Shown here: positions 32,609 to 42,162 of the stretch, piece after piece
Layout of the letters: every line of letters starts with the position of its first letter
Numbering within the stretch: position 1 is the first letter of the stretch
The notes under the pieces: generated by a model
The model's database searches: none
What the model saw: only the letters and a program-made list of their open reading frames with translations
Told to the model about the DNA's origin: nothing
From: Eubacterium sp.
GTDB lineage: Bacteria; Bacillota; Clostridia; Lachnospirales; Lachnospiraceae
Direction of reading: 5' to 3'
DNA length: 64,000 nt
NCBI GenBank assembly: GCA_017475235.1
Contig: JAFVGA010000024.1
Span: forward strand, 1 to 64,000
Made by a program: the position numbers and the translations under genes

Positions 32609-35285
32609 AAAGAAATTTTCACTTCAGAATTGGATTAAAGCAAATAAATTCTATTTACTTGCTTTTATTTTGCCTGTAGTGTCAATGCTAGTTGTATTTG
32701 CAATTAAGGGAGTTTTCCCATTTGGAAATATGACATATCTAAGGAGTGATTGCTATCACCAATACACACCTTATCTTGAAATACTACAAGAGAAGTTGCG
32801 TAGTGCTGGCAGTCTATTCTATACATGGGAGATTGGTGGCGGTATGAACTTTATCGCTATCATGGCATACTACCTAGCCAGCCCTGCAAATATCCTAACT
32901 TTGATCTGGCCTGGTAACATGGCTGATATCACAGATTTCTTTATCGTAGTTAAGATGGGTCTTGCAGGTTTCTCAATGTCATACTTCTTAACAAAGAGAT
33001 TTAACAAGGAAGGTGCTCTTCCTGTTGCATTCGGAATGGCATATGCATTGTCAGCATACTTTGCAGCGTTCAGCTGGAACATTATGTGGCTTGACTGTAT
33101 GTGGCTACTTCCATTTATTATTCTAGGACTTGAAAGACTCGTAAGAGAAGGCAAAGTCCTTATGTATTGTGTAGCTTTAGCTCTTGGCGTTTTCTCAAAC
33201 TATTATATAGGTATTATGCTTTGCCTATTCAGTGTGTTCTACTTCATCTACTTGTTTGCAACAACAGATATTCCTGGAAAAGAGGACACATTCAAAAGCA
33301 AGGCTTTAGCAAGACTTAAAGTATTAGGAAAATATGCGCTCTACTCACTTATCAGTGGTGGACTTGCAATGATTGTTATTCTTCCAGAGTACTTTAACTT
33401 GATGCTTACAAAATCAGCGGACACAACATTCCCTACAGAGATTACTGAGTACTTCTCATTAGTTTATGCGTTCTTTAGATCGCTAATCACTATTCCTGTA
33501 GCGGACCTTAACTTCTATCACGACCCTAACATCTATGCTTCAGTAGCTGTGTTTATCGTGATTCCATTGTTCTGGTTATGTAAGAGCATCAGCATCAAAG
33601 AGCGTGTTGGTAAAACAATCTTTATGCTCTTTATGCTACTTGGTTTCAACATCAACATACTTGATTATATTTGGCATGGTTTCCACTTCCCTAACAGTCT
33701 TCCATGTAGACAGTCATTCTTATATATCTTCTTGATTTTGACTATGGGTTATGAGGCTATGACACATATCAAGGAATTCAAATACAAACACATCATTGGT
33801 GCTACCGGTGGTGCTGTTGCTCTACTTCTTCTATTCGAGCAAATCTTCGATACAGAAAAGATTGAGATGTTCACAAAGCCAACTACTAGCATCACAATGG
33901 TTAGAGTAATATTCTTAAGTATTACTTTCATCGTTATCTACGCATTCATCATGTGTCTATACAAACGCAAACCACAGATGAAAGGTTTCTTTGCATACAT
34001 AATGATTCTCGTTCTATTCTGCGAGTTAACTTTAAATATGAACCAGACTTCTATCCCATCAACATCAGATAGAACTGGATACTACGCCGACAAAGCGCCT
34101 ATTGAAAGGCTCAGCAAGATAGCCGATAAGAAATCCAAAGAAGAAGGTGTCGGCTTCTATAGATGTGAAATGAAGGAACATGATACAAGAAACAACGGTG
34201 CACGTTACCACTACAATAGTATTTCGACGTTCTCGTCTGTATCATCTGCAGCTATCCAAGATTTCTATTCAAATATTGGTATGCAGACTTCATTCAACGC
34301 TTATTCATACTTGGGACATACTCCACTAACTGCAGCTATGTTCGCAGTTAAGTATGAGTACGCAAAGGGTGAGCCTTCAATTCCAAAGGATATGTCTAGA
34401 ATTGACAATTCCACAACACTACCAACAAGTAATGCAAACGGACAGGCAAACGACGGCAGTTTAGGCCTCTACGAATATAACAAAACACTTCCATTAGGAT
34501 TTGTAATAGATTCAGGTACAATGTCTAGCTGGAATTTGGATTCAGGAAATCCTTTCACTTGTCAAAACAGTTTCATCAAGAGTGCGACTGGATTAGATGA
34601 TCATATCTTCCACCAACTTAAAGGCAATGGCCAAGCTGGAAACTTCAATGTTGACTATTCACTAGAAAGCGATGATTCATTCAAAGATGACGGAGCAGGC
34701 ACTTTAGATGTTTACGTATACTGCCAGACTGAGGCAGAAAACTTGACTGCTACTGTTTCTGGAAAGACTGAAAAGACTTGCTCATTCTCAGCTACAAACC
34801 AAAACTACATCTGTCATATCGGAGAGGTTGAGAGAGGATCAAAAATCTCTATTACAGGTGGCGACAATAAAACAGTTTCAACAGCTTATGCTTACGCCTT
34901 CGACGAAGAAGCTTGGCAAGAAGCATTTGATATTCTAAACTCTAGCCCACTTAATGTTACAGAGTGGAAAGATACAGAAATCACTGGTACTGTGGACGCA
35001 AAAGAAGCTGGATTGCTATTCACTTCTATTCCATATGAAGAAGGTTGGAGCATAACTATAGACGGCAACGAAGTTGAGCCAGGAAAGATTTGTAAGGGTG
35101 CTTTGATTGGTATCTCAGTTACACCTGGTAAACACACAATCGAGTTTAGTTATTGTCCAAAGGGATTTGTACCGGGTATAATCATTACACTAGTATCACT
35201 AGTATTGTTGATAGTACTTGCGAAACGCGAAAAATGGTTACTTTGGTTTGACAACAAAAAAAGAAAAAAGACTTTAGATAATTAA
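32595..35285 (+). CDS. YfhO-family GT-C glycosyltransferase
   Basis: This 896-residue membrane protein has about 12-14 helices. The early extracellular loop FPFGNMTYLRSDCYHQYTPYLEIL and the FYTWEIGGGMNF stretch mark the YfhO family, in which this acidic loop is the likely catalytic region of a GT-C enzyme. A large extracellular domain (about 500-860) precedes a last helix and a basic tail. In Bacillus and Listeria, YfhO with CsbB and a GtcA protein adds N-acetylhexosamine to lipoteichoic acid; the same job is inferred here, but the sugar and acceptor are unknown. Confidence 0.9.
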   Translation: MKRAKKKFSLQNWIKANKFYLLAFILPVVSMLVVFAIKGVFPFGNMTYLRSDCYHQYTPYLEILQEKLRSAGSLFYTWEIGGGMNFIAIMAYYLASPANILTLIWPGNMADITDFFIVVKMGLAGFSMSYFLTKRFNKEGALPVAFGMAYALSAYFAAFSWNIMWLDCMWLLPFIILGLERLVREGKVLMYCVALALGVFSNYYIGIMLCLFSVFYFIYLFATTDIPGKEDTFKSKALARLKVLGKYALYSLISGGLAMIVILPEYFNLMLTKSADTTFPTEITEYFSLVYAFFRSLITIPVADLNFYHDPNIYASVAVFIVIPLFWLCKSISIKERVGKTIFMLFMLLGFNINILDYIWHGFHFPNSLPCRQSFLYIFLILTMGYEAMTHIKEFKYKHIIGATGGAVALLLLFEQIFDTEKIEMFTKPTTSITMVRVIFLSITFIVIYAFIMCLYKRKPQMKGFFAYIMILVLFCELTLNMNQTSIPSTSDRTGYYADKAPIERLSKIADKKSKEEGVGFYRCEMKEHDTRNNGARYHYNSISTFSSVSSAAIQDFYSNIGMQTSFNAYSYLGHTPLTAAMFAVKYEYAKGEPSIPKDMSRIDNSTTLPTSNANGQANDGSLGLYEYNKTLPLGFVIDSGTMSSWNLDSGNPFTCQNSFIKSATGLDDHIFHQLKGNGQAGNFNVDYSLESDDSFKDDGAGTLDVYVYCQTEAENLTATVSGKTEKTCSFSATNQNYICHIGEVERGSKISITGGDNKTVSTAYAYAFDEEAWQEAFDILNSSPLNVTEWKDTEITGTVDAKEAGLLFTSIPYEEGWSITIDGNEVEPGKICKGALIGISVTPGKHTIEFSYCPKGFVPGIIITLVSLVLLIVLAKREKWLLWFDNKKRKKTLDN

Positions 35286-35287
35286 TC

Positions 35288-35511
35288 TAAGACAAAGGAT
35301 TAGCTAAAACTCATAGAAGATATTCGATAGTAATCACTATTCAAAATATTTCTAGGGTACGAGCTCAAAAAAAAGGAGTTTTCTTTATGAAAACTCCTTT
35401 TTGTTCGCTCCAAATTTTGTTTTGGTGAACAAAATTTGCCCCTGAAATATTTTTCATATTGATTAATCGAATTCCATCTTCTATTCGTAATCCGCTAATC
35501 TCTTTGTCTTA
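35288..35511. ncRNA. Structured element copy B (candidate novel RNA or structured repeat)
   Basis: This 224-nt segment has the same architecture as copy A. P0: TAAGACAAAG-GATTAGC (35288-35304) with 35494-35511, 17 bp and one bulge. P1: 35313-35321 with 35476-35484 (9 bp). P2: TTCGAT-AG-TAATCA (35323-35336) with TGATTAATCGAA (35460-35471). P3: 35343-35357 with 35440-35453 (14 bp, one bulge). Junction GGGTAC (35355-35360). P4: GAGC/GCTC (35361-35364 with 35407-35410), then at least 13 bp (35371-35383 with 35389-35401). P5: 11 bp (35411-35421 with 35428-35438) with loop TTGGTG. It fills the gap between the convergent yfhO-like and foldase-like genes; P4 plus its T run could terminate the operon. 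Confidence 0.6.
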
Positions 35512-35517
35512 TTTTAA

Positions 35518-36549
35518 TTATTTAACTTCTTTATTGTATATTGTCATCAAATTGTAATTAACGTAGTCGCCTGTGGTTGGTAGTTTTACATCGCTGATTG
35601 CGCTTGAGTTGAAGTCTGTGCTTACGTCATCTAAATACTTTTTATACTCTTTGTTGAAGTATTCTTTCTTGTTCTTGTCTATTAGTTTCTGTTTGTTCTC
35701 TAGACTTTCTTTCTTCAAGTAATTATCTTCGCATCTAATCAAGTAATAATCTTTTCCATCCTGAATGATGTTGCTAAGTTCACCTGAGTTCATATCAAAT
35801 ACTTTTTTCTCGTAGTCTTTTTTTGCTTCGTTCTTGTAAATGATTTTTTCATATATGTCATCGTCGCTAAACTGCTTTGCTTCTCTTGAGAATGGTTGAT
35901 ACTGATTCTTGATATTCATTCTTGCGAACTTCATCCATTTATCGATGTAAGCCTTGTCGTGTTTGTCAGCGCTCATATGAATGTAACTAATCTTGGCTGC
36001 TCTAGTTTCTTCGTCGCTCACGGTCGCATCTTGTTCTTCAGTAACCTTTTCATATACTTTGTCAGCCAACTTATAGTTCTTATAGATTTTGACTATATCT
36101 TTTTCTTTGGCACCAGTGAATTTCTTTTCGTCTTCCGTCAGTCCAGAGTAATATTCCCTAGCTGCATCTTTAACGTCCGCCTCTTCACTGTTTGAAAGTG
36201 AAACTAGCTTTTCTTTAGCCATGGCTGCCATTGTGTATTTGACACTCATAGACTCTTTCACTTTATCGAAAACATACTGTGACAAAGTCTGTTCTTTTGT
36301 AACTTTGGCATTCCAGTCTACTGTTCCACCAAAACCTGCCTTGTGCTTATTTGCTGTATCCAAAAGTTGAACCATATACTCAGGCTTTTTGCAGATCAAT
36401 TTGTCCACTTTGAAGACTTCGTTATCTTCTAGTCCGAACAGCGTTCCGATAATAGGTGTGTCTGAATCCACAGAACATCCACATCCGAAAAGCATGGTGG
36501 ACGACATAGCCAAAGTCAAACCAAGTGCTACTACTTTTTTAAATCTCAT
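35518..36549 (-). CDS. Lipoprotein of the PrsA/SurA foldase type
   Basis: A 343-residue lipoprotein with a lipobox (TMLFGC, Cys at about 23, followed by another Cys). The mature part is helical and charged, with a SurA-like N domain (TLSQYVFDKVKESMSVKYTMAAMAKEK) and a parvulin-like C-terminal part (ARAAKISYIHM ... KKVFDMNSGELSNIIQDGKDYYLIRCEDNY). The latter matches the end of a PpiC domain but the full catalytic set is not evident. Likely helps exported proteins fold. It ends 7 nt from element B and may be co-transcribed with the downstream part of the minus-strand group. Confidence 0.75.
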   Translation of the reverse strand: MRFKKVVALGLTLAMSSTMLFGCGCSVDSDTPIIGTLFGLEDNEVFKVDKLICKKPEYMVQLLDTANKHKAGFGGTVDWNAKVTKEQTLSQYVFDKVKESMSVKYTMAAMAKEKLVSLSNSEEADVKDAAREYYSGLTEDEKKFTGAKEKDIVKIYKNYKLADKVYEKVTEEQDATVSDEETRAAKISYIHMSADKHDKAYIDKWMKFARMNIKNQYQPFSREAKQFSDDDIYEKIIYKNEAKKDYEKKVFDMNSGELSNIIQDGKDYYLIRCEDNYLKKESLENKQKLIDKNKKEYFNKEYKKYLDDVSTDFNSSAISDVKLPTTGDYVNYNLMTIYNKEVK

Positions 36550-36562
36550 ATTTAATTCTCCA

Positions 36563-37339
36563 CTACATTCTTAAAATGTCTTCTATAATCATATTCACAC
36601 TCTCTGCTATATGCTGAGCCGCATCTCTTACTTGTGATGCGCTGTCCATCATAGCGTAACTGAAGTATGAATGATCAAACAAATCTATATCACTGAAGCC
36701 CGCGCCAAAGACCACTGTATCTTCCTCAGATATGTCGAATAAATGCTGAATAACAGCCAAGGCCATACCTTTCGATACATATTGTCCTGTAACGAACATA
36801 TGCGTCTCATCTGTGGCCGAAATATTCGCTCTATTACCCCATTTCTCGACATATTCGCTGTATTCCGCCTCAGTAAAACCTTTGTCCTTAACAATAGTAA
36901 TTTTAGTGATATCTCCACTCATTTCCTGAGTGCTGCTGACAAATTCAGGGATTATTCCGATCTTCTTAAGGCGTCTTTCAAATGTAGCATTAGCCTTTAG
37001 TAACACTGCATTTCTCTCGCCCGCCAAAACAAGTTTGTAACTTCTGTTATCACCTAATTCGTCGGCCACGCCCAGACAAACTAGTCTGTCAATTGGCGTT
37101 TTGCTGATTACTTTGTCTCGGTATATTACAACGCCACCATCATTACAAATATAGATGATGTCGTCTTTAAGTCTTCCAAAAATGTCTTTCACTGAATCAT
37201 AGTTTTGTGCTGTAGCGATAGCAAACTTTATGTCTTTCTCTTTTAGGCGCACAATTAAATCAAGAATGTCTTCCTTGACTTTCCTATCTTCATCCAGCTC
37301 TATTATATTTTCCAAACTACTTACAACTAATCTAATCAT
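36563..37339 (-). CDS. Degenerate Cof-type HAD protein (probable pseudoenzyme)
   Basis: The 258-residue protein has the overall HAD IIB (Cof) plan: an N-terminal core strand, motif II Thr in FAIATAQNYDSV, a cap with ICNDGGVVIY, motif III Lys in SKGMALAVIQHLFDI, and a motif IV region VVFGAGFSDIDLFDH. However motif I, normally TDLDGT, reads SSLENI: the nucleophile Asp is Ser8 and the acid/base Asp is Glu10; GDG is GAG. Phosphatase activity is therefore unlikely by the usual mechanism. It may bind a phosphate ligand as a sensor. Located between a glucosaminidase and a foldase-like lipoprotein, with short gaps. Confidence 0.75.
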   Translation of the reverse strand: MIRLVVSSLENIIELDEDRKVKEDILDLIVRLKEKDIKFAIATAQNYDSVKDIFGRLKDDIIYICNDGGVVIYRDKVISKTPIDRLVCLGVADELGDNRSYKLVLAGERNAVLLKANATFERRLKKIGIIPEFVSSTQEMSGDITKITIVKDKGFTEAEYSEYVEKWGNRANISATDETHMFVTGQYVSKGMALAVIQHLFDISEEDTVVFGAGFSDIDLFDHSYFSYAMMDSASQVRDAAQHIAESVNMIIEDILRM

Positions 37340-37351
37340 AGTTTCCCCAAA

Positions 37352-39712
37352 CTATTTCTTTCTCTTATAAGATTTGATTTTCGAATACTTTCCTACATAA
37401 TGTGTGCCCTTAACTGTTGTATAAGCAATAACCTTATAATAGTATTTCTTTCCTTTTTTCAACTTCTTATCGTAAACAGTTAACTTTGCCCCTGTCTTGA
37501 TAGAAGCAATCTTTTTATATCCAGTTTTTATATTGGTACTTCTCAATACATTGTATCCAGTCGCTCCTGCTACTGCCTTAAGATTAAATGTAACACCTTT
37601 TCCTTTGGCTTTCATCTTTTTAATCTTGCTCTTGCCAGGAACAGGCTGAACAACTACACCCTTCGATAGAGTGCTTTTATGAAGTTTACCATTTATTTTT
37701 CTAAATGCTAATACATGATATGTATACTTTACGCCAGTCTCAAGATTAGTATCTTTGAATGATGTCACATTTCCAGCTGCAATCTTGACGCATTTAAGGT
37801 CACCTACTTGTGCTTTTCTATAAACACGGTACTGACTAATGCCATACTGACTATTCCAAGAAACTGAAGCTGATTTATAACCTGTAGATTTTGCCTTTAC
37901 GACCGGCTGATTTGGTGTAGCATTTGTAACCTTAACTGTACACTTAGATTTGAATCCCTTATTAGGAGTACATGTGATAACTGCTGTTCCAGCTTTCTTT
38001 GCAGTAATAACACCACTCTTTGAAACTGATGCCACAGCTCCGTTGCTCGACTTGAAGCTCTTAATTGAATTTTTCTTCGCCGAAGGCAAAAGCTTAGTAG
38101 CAAGCTTCTTTGTCTGGCCCGAATAAAGTGCAACATACGTAGGTGAAATCGAAACGCCGCTTGTCACAACGCTAATCTTTATCGCACTGATACAACCAGT
38201 TGCAGAAATAGCATAAACTGTTGTTCCACCCTTCTTCTTGCCAGTCACATATCCTTTTGAATCAACTGTACAAACAGCTGGGTTGTTCGATCTATAGTAA
38301 AGTGTGCCTGCTCCCGAAACTTTAACAGGCAACTTAGTCTTCACTTTCTTTGTAACGTATTTTGCTGAAGTAACTGTAGTGTACGACGCCGACAAATAAC
38401 CCTTATAAGTCTTTCCCTTATACTTGGCAACTGCATATAGCCAATATGGGTTCTTTAGAAGTCTTACACCGTAACCAGAGTTACTAATTCTTCCATTATA
38501 AACAGTAACCTTTGTGCCCTTTGGCAAAGTCACAAGTCCTTTGTATCCAGTTCCAGGACCCTTACGAATCATAATTGAATCTGCTGTCTTTCCGTTCTTG
38601 GCTGCAGAGCCTAGAGTTACGCTCTGGCTCCTTGCTGGCATACTCTTGAAAACAGGAATAACGAACTTCTTAGTGAGTCCTGCAATTCCCATCGCTTTGT
38701 ACGCGTTTGCAGTTAGGTCAGCCTCTGCTGCTGCGCCGTAAACGTTTGTCATATATTGATGTGAATACAATCCATAGCTTGAAGATCTGTTTACATTAAA
38801 TCTCTCGAAGTAGATTGTATTTTGTCCACAGTTAATGTATTTCGCACCAATGTACTGCGCGCCACCGTTGATAGACTTCATAGGTGTATTCCATGGACGC
38901 GAATAACTCTTTCCACTCTTCGCCCACTTCAAGCCACTGGCAACTGGGTTAGCACCAGTAAATGCGCCAATATTATAGAAGTTGTAGACCCCTTTGTAGG
39001 AGCCGTATGAACCAGAAACACTTCCACTTCCGCCCATTCCAGCATACTTCGCATTTCTAGAGCCACCAATCTCCTGGCGAATCTTTGAAGCGATATAATA
39101 TGCGTTCACCTTGCTGGCCTTGGCCGCCGCAATAATCTGCGCCGAATACTTAGTATTTGTCTTTGTATATTTACCTTTGCTAGTCAAATAGCAAATGTTT
39201 GTCTTATACATAAATGTGCCCTTGAGAACTGCTTCCACTCCAGCCTGCGTCTGCGTCGAAGAATCATAAGCTAGTGATTCAAACATATAAATAGATGAAG
39301 CATTTAAGAAGTTTCTTGGATCCATAAAGTATGCCACAGCATTCCTGTTTGCTGAAACCCAAGTTCCACCATCTTTTGCTACATATTTCTTTGTCTGTGG
39401 GAAGTAATTTCCCTTTGCATTTGATTTGAAGAACTTACTAAAGTAGTTTTCAATCAAACTGTTATTGTTTGCAGCTTCTTTTTTGACTGCTGTTGCAAAT
39501 TTAATGTTTGTCTTATATGGAACAAACTTCCAATTTGGATATTTTTTATGCAAAGCACGTAGACTAGCTTTGTAACTTGCTGGGAAGTTCTTAATGCTAG
39601 TCTCAAAGGCATCAGCTTTAACTTCTGTTTTTGGCACAAAGTTAACACTGGCTACCACTAGCGCCATAGCCAAAATCATAACAATTATTCTTTTTACTGT
39701 TTTGTTTTGCAT
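37352..39712 (-). CDS. Secreted N-acetylglucosaminidase-like cell-wall hydrolase with SH3, Big2 and FN3 domains
   Basis: This 786-residue exported protein has a signal peptide (about 1-32), then a glucosaminidase domain (about 35-345) with YFMDPRNFLNASSIYMFESL, SKVNAYYIASKIRQEIGG and YNFYNIGAFTG, like LytD/endo-beta-N-acetylglucosaminidases; the Glu in RQEIGG is a likely catalytic residue. A bacterial SH3 domain (about 370-440), two Big2-like Ig domains (about 440-600; SGVSISPTYVALYSGQ, GVITAKKAGTAVITCTPNKG) and two FN3-like modules follow. It probably cleaves glycan strands during growth or separation. Start 39712 follows GAGG; an in-frame TTG lies two codons upstream. Confidence 0.85.
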   Translation of the reverse strand: MQNKTVKRIIVMILAMALVVASVNFVPKTEVKADAFETSIKNFPASYKASLRALHKKYPNWKFVPYKTNIKFATAVKKEAANNNSLIENYFSKFFKSNAKGNYFPQTKKYVAKDGGTWVSANRNAVAYFMDPRNFLNASSIYMFESLAYDSSTQTQAGVEAVLKGTFMYKTNICYLTSKGKYTKTNTKYSAQIIAAAKASKVNAYYIASKIRQEIGGSRNAKYAGMGGSGSVSGSYGSYKGVYNFYNIGAFTGANPVASGLKWAKSGKSYSRPWNTPMKSINGGAQYIGAKYINCGQNTIYFERFNVNRSSSYGLYSHQYMTNVYGAAAEADLTANAYKAMGIAGLTKKFVIPVFKSMPARSQSVTLGSAAKNGKTADSIMIRKGPGTGYKGLVTLPKGTKVTVYNGRISNSGYGVRLLKNPYWLYAVAKYKGKTYKGYLSASYTTVTSAKYVTKKVKTKLPVKVSGAGTLYYRSNNPAVCTVDSKGYVTGKKKGGTTVYAISATGCISAIKISVVTSGVSISPTYVALYSGQTKKLATKLLPSAKKNSIKSFKSSNGAVASVSKSGVITAKKAGTAVITCTPNKGFKSKCTVKVTNATPNQPVVKAKSTGYKSASVSWNSQYGISQYRVYRKAQVGDLKCVKIAAGNVTSFKDTNLETGVKYTYHVLAFRKINGKLHKSTLSKGVVVQPVPGKSKIKKMKAKGKGVTFNLKAVAGATGYNVLRSTNIKTGYKKIASIKTGAKLTVYDKKLKKGKKYYYKVIAYTTVKGTHYVGKYSKIKSYKRKK

Positions 39713-39754
39713 AATCAAACCTCAAACTTTAGTTTTAGCAAAAACAACTAGTAT

Positions 39755-42136
39755 TTATTTCTTACGTACTTTTACGCCCTTTGTCGCACGCTTACCAATC
39801 TTAAGCTTACGTAGTTCAACGTTCTTTCCGTTAGCCTTAACTGTAATATCATCGCCAGTATCTAGAACATAAACGTTTGATACCCAGTCACCATCGTTTA
39901 GACGAATACCAATAACTCCCTTTGTACCCTTCTTCTGCTCAGGCACCTGACTGATAGGGAATCTTAGGAAGATACCACCATCTGTCTGGATAACAAGAAT
40001 CTCGCGAGTATACTGAAGTTCTGTCTCTTGCTTGTCATCTCCATCGATAGGAAGTTCAGTCTGCTCGAAGTCTAATGATTCCATATCCTCATCAGATCCG
40101 CCAGTAATCTCGACTGATTCTTCGTCGTCGTAAACTTTTTCGGAAATTCTAGTCATATTAACTGCAGCTAGTTCGTCGCCGTCGGCCAACTTGGTTGCAG
40201 CCATAGTTTTTCTGTTAGTTTCGAACTCGCTTCCGTCTACTAACTTTATAAGCCCTAATTTTGTTGTAAATAAGAGTTTTTTGTCTTTAATCTCATCATA
40301 AGTGAACAACGCCACGATATTTTCACCCGCACTTGAGTAGTTTCCAAGGTTATCGATAGGTGTTCCCTTCTCACGCACCTTCTTTAGAGGAATCTGTTGA
40401 ACCTTAACTTGGTGCACATTTCCAGTGTTTGTGAAGATCAAAACACTGTCTGTATTCATACATCTGTAAATATATTTGTAATCATTATTCACAGATTCAA
40501 TATTTCTATCATAAGCTGCTGGCTCGAGAAGTTTTGCGTATCCAAACTTGTCCTGTACAAAAACAACTTCTTGCTCTACAAATTCGTTCTCGTTAAAGAC
40601 AGCCTCTTTACCATCTTCAATAGAAGTCTTTCTCTCTTCTGCGTACTCCTCTTTGATAGCCTTAAGGTCAGTCTTAATAGCCTTTGTCATTGAGCGCTTG
40701 TTCTGAAGAATATCTTCATACTCAGCAATCTTTTCAGTTAGCTCTTCGTATTCTTTTTCAAGAGCCTTAATCTCAAGGCCAATCAACTTAGCAAGTCTTA
40801 AGTCTAAGATAGCTGTAGCCTGGCGATCAGTAAAACTCAAGTTTCCTGCAAGAACTGCATTCTCTTTTTTCTTAAACTTGATACCTTCAGTCACACCTTT
40901 AGTCAAGCAATCTCTTACTTGCTTCTGGCTCTCACTACCGCGGATAATCTCGATAATCAAATCGATTATATTTGTAGCCTTGATAAGACCTTCTTTGATC
41001 TCTTTTTGCTCCATCGCTTTTTCTAGCAATGTCTTATACTTTCTTGTTGCAAGTTCGTACTGATACTCAACGTAGAACTTGAGAATCTTTTTGATTCCCA
41101 TAACTTCTGGTCTACCATCAGCAATTGCTAGCATATTTACGCCAAAAGTGTCTTCAAGTTTTGTCTTCTTATAAAGCATATTCGTAATCTTCTCAACATC
41201 TGCGCCCTTCTTAAGTTCAAGCACGATACGAACACCATCTTTATTAGTAGCATTTTGAATATCAACAATATCTGTTGTAACTTTATTTTCAACAAGTGAC
41301 ACAACGTCTGATAAGAACTTACCAACGCCCGCTCCAATCATTGTGTAAGGAATCTCTGTAATGATAAGTTTGTCATGTCCTCTGCTCTTTCCTTTTTCGA
41401 ACTCAATCTTTCCACGAAGTTTAAGTTTTCCAGTTCCTGTTTCGTAAATCTCTTTTAGTTCAGATTTATTTGCAACGATTCCGCCTGTTGGGAAATCTGG
41501 ACCTGGCATAATCTCAAGCAACTCTTCCACGCTGATGCTGTTCTTTGACATATATTTCATAACAGCATCAATAACTTCGCCTAAGTTGTGAGTTGGAATA
41601 GATGTTGCCATACCTACGGCGATACCATCTACACCGTTTACAAGTAAGTTTGGCACACGAACTGGAAGAACCTCTGGCTCTTTCTCGGTCTCGTCAAAGT
41701 TAGGGACGAAATCTACTATGTCTTTGTCCAGGTCTGCTAAGTAAACGTCCTCAGTAAACTTCTGGAGTTTAGCCTCTGTGTAACGCATGGACGCTGCTCC
41801 GTCACCTTCTATTGATCCGAAGTTTCCATGGCCATCCACCAACGCTTTACCCTTCTTGAACTCCTGAGCCAAAACTACAAGAGTTTCATAAATTGAACTA
41901 TCGCCGTGTGGATGATATTTACCCATCGTATCACCAACTATACGAGCTGATTTACGAGGGGACTTATCGTGGTTTAGATGAAGCTGGTCCATTGCGTAAA
42001 GCACACGTCTCTGAACTGGCTTCAAACCATCTCTAGCGTCAGGCAATGCTCTAGCACAGATAACACTCATCGCGTAATCTATGTAACTCTTTTGCATTAC
42101 CTCCGAATATTCCGTTTTAATTATTTGTTCTGACAT
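39755..42136 (-). CDS. Type IIA DNA topoisomerase subunit A (gyrase / topo IV)
   Basis: This 793-residue subunit breaks and rejoins DNA. The QRDR region reads GKYHPHGDSSIYE with Ser80 intact, and the active-site tyrosine is Y119 in AASMRYTEAKLQ. A coiled-coil segment (about 420-500) precedes a beta-pinwheel C-terminal domain (about 510-793). The gyrase-defining box (QRRGGKG) is degenerate here (EQKKGTKG near 745), and the sequence LVDGHGNFGSIEGDGAASMR is unusual, so gyrase-type wrapping is uncertain and a topo IV-like role is possible. It lies 26 nt behind the B subunit in one operon. Confidence 0.93.
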   Translation of the reverse strand: MSEQIIKTEYSEVMQKSYIDYAMSVICARALPDARDGLKPVQRRVLYAMDQLHLNHDKSPRKSARIVGDTMGKYHPHGDSSIYETLVVLAQEFKKGKALVDGHGNFGSIEGDGAASMRYTEAKLQKFTEDVYLADLDKDIVDFVPNFDETEKEPEVLPVRVPNLLVNGVDGIAVGMATSIPTHNLGEVIDAVMKYMSKNSISVEELLEIMPGPDFPTGGIVANKSELKEIYETGTGKLKLRGKIEFEKGKSRGHDKLIITEIPYTMIGAGVGKFLSDVVSLVENKVTTDIVDIQNATNKDGVRIVLELKKGADVEKITNMLYKKTKLEDTFGVNMLAIADGRPEVMGIKKILKFYVEYQYELATRKYKTLLEKAMEQKEIKEGLIKATNIIDLIIEIIRGSESQKQVRDCLTKGVTEGIKFKKKENAVLAGNLSFTDRQATAILDLRLAKLIGLEIKALEKEYEELTEKIAEYEDILQNKRSMTKAIKTDLKAIKEEYAEERKTSIEDGKEAVFNENEFVEQEVVFVQDKFGYAKLLEPAAYDRNIESVNNDYKYIYRCMNTDSVLIFTNTGNVHQVKVQQIPLKKVREKGTPIDNLGNYSSAGENIVALFTYDEIKDKKLLFTTKLGLIKLVDGSEFETNRKTMAATKLADGDELAAVNMTRISEKVYDDEESVEITGGSDEDMESLDFEQTELPIDGDDKQETELQYTREILVIQTDGGIFLRFPISQVPEQKKGTKGVIGIRLNDGDWVSNVYVLDTGDDITVKANGKNVELRKLKIGKRATKGVKVRKK

Positions 42137-42162
42137 TTATTTTCTCCTAATTCCTTAGTGTT

